Part shown: positions 4,791 through 10,195 of the stretch, piece by piece | How the letters are laid out: each line of letters begins with the position of its first letter | Numbering within the stretch: the first letter of the stretch is position 1 | Notes under the pieces: generated by a model | Database searches by the model: none | Told to the model about the DNA's origin: nothing | What the model saw: only the letters and a program-made list of their open reading frames with translations | Source: Candidatus Gottesmanbacteria bacterium | Lineage (GTDB): Bacteria > Patescibacteriota > Microgenomatia > UBA10105 > UBA927 | DNA length: 10,195 nt | Assembly: GCA_016218185.1 (NCBI GenBank) | Contig: JACREP010000022.1 | Coordinates: 1 to 10,195 of the forward strand | Direction of reading: 5' to 3' | Translations under genes and position numbers: made by a program

Positions 4791-5105
4791 ATGAATACGG
4801 CAGTGATAAATATTAAAACTGATCCGAAGGTGAAGAAAGAAGCGCAGGCAGTGGCGGAGCGTTTGGGATTTTCGTTGAGTTCTGTACTGAATGCATACCT
4901 GCGAAAACTCATCCGCACTCGTACGGTTGAGTTTTCCGACGATGTACGTCTGGAATTAACGCCATGGGCGAAACGAATGTTGAAGCAATCCGAAAAAGAT
5001 ACCAGGACGGGATTCGTTTCCCCAACATTTAGCAATGTAAAAGACTCTATTACTTGGCTTAACGATCCGAATGCTCGATATCAGAATGGACATCCGGTAC
5101 GATAA
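4791..5105 (+). CDS. Type II antitoxin, RelB/DinJ family
   Basis: The 104-residue protein opens with a ribbon-helix-helix DNA-binding motif: strand TAVINIKTDPKVKKEAQAVA, turn at RLGFSLSSVLNAYLRKLI (about residues 3-42), as in RelB/DinJ. This part should dimerise on the palindrome overlapping the promoter. The rest (about 45-104), with VEFSDDVRLELTPWAKRML and a C-terminal tail, should bind the toxin. It is longer than the shortest DinJ proteins but within the family range. The start is fixed by its position right after the -10 box. The gene end overlaps the toxin gene by 20 nt. Confidence 0.85.
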   Translation: MNTAVINIKTDPKVKKEAQAVAERLGFSLSSVLNAYLRKLIRTRTVEFSDDVRLELTPWAKRMLKQSEKDTRTGFVSPTFSNVKDSITWLNDPNARYQNGHPVR

Positions 5106-5361
5106 AATATTTTGTAAGCAATACCGCAAGGCGAATAAGAACATCCGTTCGGCCTTTGTAGAGCGACTCCGGCTTTTTCAGACCGATTCTTTTCACCCCT
5201 TTCTTCATAACCACGAGCTCACAGGCGCGTACAGAGGATATCGGAGTATCAATGTTACCGGTGATTGGCGGGCGCTCTATATGGAGAGCCGTTTCGCGAC
5301 AGGCGTGGTCATCGTGGAATTTAAATTGTTTGGTACGCACAGTCAGTTGTACAAAAAATAG
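5086..5361 (+). CDS. RelE/YafQ-family mRNA interferase toxin
   Basis: The 91-residue protein matches the RelE/YafQ fold: MDIRYDKIFCKQYRKANKNI, a helical pair, then HNHELTGAYRGYRSINVTGDW (41-61) and FKLFGTHSQLYK (79-90). In YafQ, two histidines, an aspartate and a late histidine form the active site; here H43, D60 and H85 occupy three of these places, while the second histidine position appears to be a serine in YRSINV. Such toxins cut mRNA on the ribosome. I chose the ATG at 5086 over 5071 because it gives the usual family N terminus. It overlaps the antitoxin gene by 20 nt, implying coupled translation. Confidence 0.85.
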   Translation: MDIRYDKIFCKQYRKANKNIRSAFVERLRLFQTDSFHPFLHNHELTGAYRGYRSINVTGDWRALYMESRFATGVVIVEFKLFGTHSQLYKK

Positions 5362-5369
5362 AAGAACAT

Positions 5370-5840
5370 ATGATTATCTGTACGTTTGAAAATGGCAAGA
5401 TGGCGAGGCTGCGGCATGTGGTGGTGCACGCGATTGTGGAGAAAGACGGCGCGTTGCTTTTGGAAAAGCGTTCCGGCGACCTCCTGGAATCCGGCAAATG
5501 GGGATTGCCCAGCGGCTTTTTGGAACGGGACGAAACCGCGAGCCAATGTGTCATCCGCGAGCTTGAGGAGGAGACGGGGTGGACCGGCGAAGTCATTGCG
5601 TTGTTTCGCGTCAACACCAAGCCAAACCGGCCTGCGGAGGACCGGCAAAATGTGGCACTTGAGTTTCTTGTCAAACCTATTAAAAAAATTGGAGTTCCGG
5701 ACCACGAGTCGTCCAAAGTCGAGTGGATTGCGATCGATAAACTGTTACCTTTTGATCAATTCGCATTTGATCACGGCGAAAGCATTGAATTTTACCTCAA
5801 GTATCGCAACGCCCCATTTGCCATCCCCATCGTTGAGTGA
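5370..5840 (+). CDS. Nudix hydrolase
   Basis: The 156-residue protein has a complete Nudix box at residues 49-71, fitting GX5EX7REUXEEXGU exactly: G49, E55, R63-E64, E67-E68, G70, W71. These residues bind the metals that split the pyrophosphate bond of nucleoside-diphosphate-linked substrates. A strand with VVVHAIVEKDGALLLEKR precedes the box, and the motif GKWGLPSGFLE leads into it. The substrate is not evident; possibilities include oxidised nucleotides, sugar nucleotides or cofactors. The start is 8 nt after the toxin stop, and dnaG begins 16 nt after its end, so it may be transcribed with either. No clear Shine-Dalgarno sequence is present. Confidence 0.85.
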   Translation: MIICTFENGKMARLRHVVVHAIVEKDGALLLEKRSGDLLESGKWGLPSGFLERDETASQCVIRELEEETGWTGEVIALFRVNTKPNRPAEDRQNVALEFLVKPIKKIGVPDHESSKVEWIAIDKLLPFDQFAFDHGESIEFYLKYRNAPFAIPIVE

Positions 5841-5846
5841 TATTCT
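5838..5846 (+). promoter_or_regulatory. Possible extended -10 box of dnaG
   Basis: TGATATTCT fits TG-n-TATTCT and ends 10 nt before the dnaG ATG. It starts on the Nudix stop codon. The -35 is not visible and the spacing is at the long end of the pattern seen here, so this is tentative. Confidence 0.25.
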
Positions 5847-5856
5847 CCTGGTTGCT

Positions 5857-7623
5857 ATGAGCGACGTTGAAGAAATCAAATCGAGACTTAATATTGTCGA
5901 CACGATCAGCAAGCGGGTGACGCTTAAGAAAGCGGGCCGCAACTTCAAAGGGTTGTGCCCGTTTCACAACGAAAAAACAGCGTCATTTATCGTTTCTGCC
6001 GACCGGCAGACGTACCATTGCTTCGGGTGCGGCAAAGGCGGAGACATTTTTTCCTTCGTGATGGAGTACGACCACGTGGATTTCCCGGAGGCGCTTGAAG
6101 AGTTAGCAAGCCAGGCAGGAGTCACCTTAACCCGGCGAATTTCCGATACCCCGCAGGCAAAACTCAAAGAAAAAATTTTGGAGGTCAATCATTTAGCGGG
6201 CGAGTTCTATCACTACCTACTGACCCAGCACAAATTGGGACAAAACGCCCGGGACTATTTGAAGAACAGGGGCATCACGGATAAATCCATGAAAACGTTT
6301 ACCTTGGGTTACAGCCCCAACAGCTGGGACGGGATTCTCAAATTTCTTAAAAAGAAAGGGTATGAAGAGGAACTATTGGAACGGGCAGGATTAATCATCA
6401 GAACACAACAAAGATATTACGACCGGTTCCGCGGCAGGGTGATGTTTACACTCAAAGATCACCGGGGCAATGTGGTGGGGTTTGCCGGACGAGTGTTAGA
6501 TCCCGATGAGAAGGAAGCAAAGTACATCAACACGCCCGAGACACCGGTATATATCAAGGGGAATGTATTGTACGGTCTGGATGTGACCAAGGCGGCGATC
6601 CAAAAGGAAAATGAGGCAGTGGTGATGGAGGGAGAGCTGGATGTCATCTCCTCGTTTCAGGCGGGAGTCGGCAATGCGGTAGCCATTAAGGGCTCGGCCA
6701 TCACCGAGGGCCATGTGAACCTTTTGCGCCGGTTTACCGAGCGGCTTATTTTTGCCCTGGACAGCGATTTGGCCGGTGACGCGGCCAGCAGGCGCGGCAT
6801 CGAACTGGCCGACGCCGCAGGTCTGGATATGCGCGTGGTCCGCTTGCCTTCGGGCAAAGATCCGGATGAGGCGGCACGCCAATCGCCGGCACTCCTTAAA
6901 AAAGCGATCAGCAGTGCCATCCCCGTGTATGATTATTTCATCTCATCAAGTCTTACGCGCTTTGATGTGGCCACGGCATTTGGGAAAAAGAAAGCAAGCG
7001 AGGAACTGCTACCCGTTTTTGCCAAAATTGACAATCCGATCGTGCAGCAGCATTATGCAAAAAAGCTTGCCAAGGCACTCGATACCACAGAGGATGCCAT
7101 TGCCGAAGGGATGCGCAAACTTGCCGCGGCGCCGTTTGGCAAACAGCAGTCAGAGGACCGCCAGGGTCCGGCCAGAACCAGACAGGAGAAATTGGAGCTC
7201 TACCTGTTGGCGCTGCTTCTGCAGGGAGACACGCGTACGTTGTTTGAGACCGTACCTACGCACCAAATGCAGCAGGATGTGGTCCAGCCGGCGGTAATCA
7301 AACTATTCACCCACCTGGCATCGTTTTTGAAATCCCACAAAAAATTTTCCATCAGGGATTTTGCCGAGAGCGTTCCCAAAGAGCTTCTGCCGACTCTGGA
7401 TGAGGCGTTTCTGTGGGATATTGCGGATTTTTTGGAGGATAAGGAGCGGTTTGCCCGGGAGTGGGAACGGGTGCTACGGGAATTGCGGCGGGTGAGCATC
7501 CGGCGTTCAATTGAGGTAGCAAGTATTCAGTTGAAACGTGCTGATCTTTCCGGCACCGAGGTGAAAACCCTTCACGAGCAACTCCGGTCCCTGACGGTCG
7601 AGCTCAAACCCCTGGAAACATAA
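5857..7623 (+). CDS. dnaG: DNA primase
   Basis: The 588-residue protein has the three parts of bacterial DnaG. The N-terminal CHC2 zinc-binding domain holds C34, H37, C55 and C58 (CPFH and HCFGCGKGGD). The RNA polymerase core follows, with YIKGNVLYGL and a Toprim region containing EGELD (258-262) and the DSD metal-binding motif (302-304, in ALDSDLAGDAA). The C-terminal third (about 430-588) is the variable helicase-binding domain. It synthesises RNA primers for DNA replication with the DnaB helicase. The start at 5857 (MSDVEEIKSRLNIVDTI) is typical of the family; the same frame is open back to 5386, but that part only shadows the Nudix gene. It precedes rpoD as in the macromolecular synthesis operon, without rpsU. 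Confidence 0.96.
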   Translation: MSDVEEIKSRLNIVDTISKRVTLKKAGRNFKGLCPFHNEKTASFIVSADRQTYHCFGCGKGGDIFSFVMEYDHVDFPEALEELASQAGVTLTRRISDTPQAKLKEKILEVNHLAGEFYHYLLTQHKLGQNARDYLKNRGITDKSMKTFTLGYSPNSWDGILKFLKKKGYEEELLERAGLIIRTQQRYYDRFRGRVMFTLKDHRGNVVGFAGRVLDPDEKEAKYINTPETPVYIKGNVLYGLDVTKAAIQKENEAVVMEGELDVISSFQAGVGNAVAIKGSAITEGHVNLLRRFTERLIFALDSDLAGDAASRRGIELADAAGLDMRVVRLPSGKDPDEAARQSPALLKKAISSAIPVYDYFISSSLTRFDVATAFGKKKASEELLPVFAKIDNPIVQQHYAKKLAKALDTTEDAIAEGMRKLAAAPFGKQQSEDRQGPARTRQEKLELYLLALLLQGDTRTLFETVPTHQMQQDVVQPAVIKLFTHLASFLKSHKKFSIRDFAESVPKELLPTLDEAFLWDIADFLEDKERFAREWERVLRELRRVSIRRSIEVASIQLKRADLSGTEVKTLHEQLRSLTVELKPLET

Positions 7624-7632
7624 TGCGGTTTC

Positions 7633-7641
7633 TGATATGAT
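7633..7641 (+). promoter_or_regulatory. Extended -10 promoter for rpoD
   Basis: TGATATGAT (TG-n-TATGAT) lies 9 nt after the dnaG stop. It predicts a transcription start near 7648 and a leader of about 83 nt before the rpoD ATG. AGAG and CTCT segments at 7644-7672 could pair weakly in the leader. rpoD can thus be expressed apart from dnaG. Confidence 0.45.
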
Positions 7642-7730
7642 AGAGAGGAAAGCGACGCTCTCTGTTGTACCTCCGGCACCAACGTTTTGAAGGCGTGGGT
7701 GACCGCACTACGACAAAGGCTATCGGACCT

Positions 7731-8806
<1,076 letters not shown>

Positions 8807-8819
<13 letters not shown>

Positions 8820-9316
8820 TAGTGTTCTTGTTGCATTATTTTTCCTGATCCATCTTCATTGTTACAAATAACGTAGTGGCTGATAGATGGCTTTTCAAAT
8901 AATTCGCTCATATGCCGCAGATAAGCAAGTCCTAAGTTAAAATATTTACGTTTCATGTATCGTTTTTCCCGAATATCATTTGAAGACTCTACGAGAATAA
9001 ATTGTGCGTGAGGGAAGGCTTCAAGAAATTTTTTTCTCATAAATTCTTTGATGAATGTCTGGTGGACGGCAAATTTGTGGTGCGTTTGCGCGAGTTTGCT
9101 GACCGAGGCAATCATCCGAGCTAAAAAATCCCGGCGCATGGCGTCGGTGATCATCTGTTTATTTAACAGCGCGTCTCTCATGTACTGGGGGATATCGCGA
9201 TCGCCATCATAGACGAAATAGCCGAATTTTTTACCAAGAACATCCGCCACATACGATTTTCCGGCTCCCGGAAGACCAAAGATAACAAGAAGTGATTGAC
9301 TCCTCTTTGTTTTCAT
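8807..9316 (-). CDS. P-loop kinase-like ATPase (AAA_33/nucleoside-kinase-like)
   Basis: The 169-residue protein begins with a strand and Walker A motif GLPGAGKS (14-21) followed by YVADVLGKKFGYFVYDGDRDI, a helical lid region with MRRDFLARMIASVSKLAQ, a second core strand (HKFAVHQTFIKEF), and FPHAQFILVESS with a following REKRYMKRK basic segment. This is the layout of small kinases of the gluconokinase/shikimate kinase/AAA_33 type, which phosphorylate a small molecule with ATP. The substrate cannot be read from the sequence. The ATG at 9316 lies 7 nt after an extended -10 box. It is convergent with rpoD (13-bp overlap) and divergent from the membrane protein gene at 9356. Confidence 0.75.
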
Positions 9317-9323
9317 ATGTTGA

Positions 9324-9332
9324 ATTATACCA
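9324..9332 (-). promoter_or_regulatory. Extended -10 promoter of the kinase-like gene
   Basis: On the minus strand TGGTATAAT is a perfect extended -10. It ends 7 nt before the ATG at 9316, predicting a leaderless mRNA. Its box is separated from that of the divergent gene by only 12 bp. Confidence 0.6.
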
Positions 9333-9341
9333 AGAGCGGTA

Positions 9342-9347
9342 TATAAT
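9342..9347 (+). promoter_or_regulatory. -10 box of the membrane protein gene
   Basis: TATAAT ends 8 nt before the ATG at 9356. A partial -35 (TTGAAT, 9320-9325, 16-nt spacing) overlaps the -10 of the divergent kinase gene. The mRNA should be leaderless. Confidence 0.55.
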
Positions 9348-9355
9348 CACCTTCG

Positions 9356-10126
9356 ATGAACTACCAAAGCATAGAAAAACGCCTTGAGGCGGCAGGACAA
9401 TTATTGCAGGCGAAGGAAATAAATCGAGCCACGTTTGAATCACTCCGTTCGTTTTTGTCAGGCATTCATCCGCGCACGGATCAGCTTTTGGAGTCTGTAA
9501 GCCGGGAATTGAAGCATGTCGAACACATGCAAAAAGGGGATACCATCGACCTGGTGATTGAGTCCATGCCGGAGATGACGCCCGAGCAGAAGAAACGCAA
9601 GAAAGCGATCCTGTTATTTTTGAAATTCTGGAATGACCTGAAAACAGAAGTATCGCGCATAGAAAAAGAGCTCGGTCAGGCAAAAAGCGCAAAAAGCCAC
9701 GGGACCACGCGCGCCATGGGAAGAATTTGGGCCGGCGCCAAAGGGCCGTTGGGACTCATTACCCTCGTTGCCGCGGGTATTGTGGCGCTGAAAGTAACGG
9801 AGGTTTCTATCGTTATAAAAAACGCCGGTTGCCGACCGATGACGCCGGTAGGCAGTGTTGCCGTCAATATCCCCGGCCTTCTGTTACCCAGTGAAACCAT
9901 TCCGACGGGAGGAGAAGCAGTCGCCAAACTCCCGCCCATCCAGGTTTCCGTTGATGCAACTTCTCCCAATCAGGTACGCCTCACGATGTACGGGCTGACG
10001 TACAATTTTTCTTTGGAGAGTTCTGATATCCGCCTGATATTTGACGGAAAAGTCTTAAATGGCAGCAACACAAGCCTTAACTTAGGATCCCAAAAACAAC
10101 ACACGCTTATTGCCCAATGCAAGTAA
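9356..10126 (+). CDS. Uncharacterised single-helix membrane protein (256 aa)
   Basis: The first 130 residues are charged and helical (EKRLEAAGQLLQAKEINRA, then a long basic/acidic helix around EQKKRKKAILLFLKFWNDLKTEVSRIEKELG), with no signal peptide, so they should lie in the cytoplasm. One membrane helix follows at about 131-148 (PLGLITLVAAGIVALKVTEV). The C-terminal 105 residues are strand-rich, with VSIVIKNAGC, PGLLLPSETIPTGGEAVAKLPPIQVSVD and LTMYGLTYNFSL, and contain two cysteines (C159, C255) that could form a disulphide outside the cell. The type is a cytoplasmic coil, an anchor and an outer beta domain. I know no function for it. The start is set by the -10 box 8 nt upstream. Confidence 0.7.
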   Translation: MNYQSIEKRLEAAGQLLQAKEINRATFESLRSFLSGIHPRTDQLLESVSRELKHVEHMQKGDTIDLVIESMPEMTPEQKKRKKAILLFLKFWNDLKTEVSRIEKELGQAKSAKSHGTTRAMGRIWAGAKGPLGLITLVAAGIVALKVTEVSIVIKNAGCRPMTPVGSVAVNIPGLLLPSETIPTGGEAVAKLPPIQVSVDATSPNQVRLTMYGLTYNFSLESSDIRLIFDGKVLNGSNTSLNLGSQKQHTLIAQCK

Positions 10127-10175
10127 GCCTTCTAAAAAAACAGAGCTTGGGTCGATGGTATTCTCCAAACGCTAA

Positions 10176-10184
10176 TGATATAAT
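10176..10184 (+). promoter_or_regulatory. Extended -10 box near the right edge
   Basis: TGATATAAT is a perfect extended -10. An ATG follows at 10189, only 4 nt later, and the window ends at 10195, so the gene it serves lies outside. The spacing is shorter than elsewhere; the true start codon may be slightly further on. Confidence 0.4.
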
Positions 10185-10195
10185 TACAATGTTCC

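Noticed and set aside
5386..5856. dnaG frame open upstream as a 157-codon extension
   Set aside because: It lies in another frame of the Nudix gene, which has a perfect Nudix box; the extension is low-complexity in Trp, Arg and Cys, and DnaG begins normally at 5857.

Overview
The window looks like a piece of a streamlined bacterial genome, most likely Candidate Phyla Radiation (Patescibacteria). This rests on gene style, not on a marker tree: small uncharacterised helical proteins, a compact RpoD-type sigma factor of about 360 residues, tiny intergenic gaps, overlapping gene ends, almost no recognisable Shine-Dalgarno sequences, and toxin-antitoxin and GIY-YIG genes between housekeeping genes. 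A Microgenomates-type lineage is possible but unproven.

Left part (1-1900). The 5' end of a glycosyltransferase-like membrane protein gene runs off the left edge on the minus strand. A ten-helix EamA-type exporter lies upstream of it on the same strand. Divergent from the exporter is a toxin-antitoxin pair, a Phd/YefM-fold antitoxin and a PIN-domain ribonuclease, overlapping by ATGA.

Middle (1900-4750). A tRNA-Ser(GGA) with its own promoter is followed directly by a stretch dense in nested inverted repeats and by a very AT-rich GIY-YIG endonuclease gene; together these look like a small acquired insertion. A 45-codon ORF and a radical SAM protein of the spore-photoproduct-lyase-like family follow. 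The radical SAM gene runs tail to tail, with a 40-bp overlap, into a minus-strand GNAT acetyltransferase. Two small uncharacterised plus-strand genes come next.

Right part (4750-10195). A RelB/DinJ antitoxin and RelE/YafQ toxin pair has an almost ideal promoter with a palindrome inside it. A Nudix hydrolase and the replication/transcription pair dnaG-rpoD (primase, housekeeping sigma factor) follow in tandem; rpsU, often the first gene of this cluster elsewhere, is absent. A minus-strand P-loop kinase-like ATPase overlaps the rpoD end by 13 bp and is divergent from a one-helix membrane protein gene across a 39-bp gap. A promoter-like element sits just before the right edge.

The most striking signal is shared by many genes. 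In seven of them a good -10 hexamer (TATAAT, TATACT or TACACT, sometimes with an upstream TG) lies only 6-9 nt before the start codon, so the predicted transcription start falls on or next to the ATG. This predicts that leaderless mRNAs are normal here, and it corrects several start codons. rpoD is the clear exception, with a predicted leader of about 80 nt.
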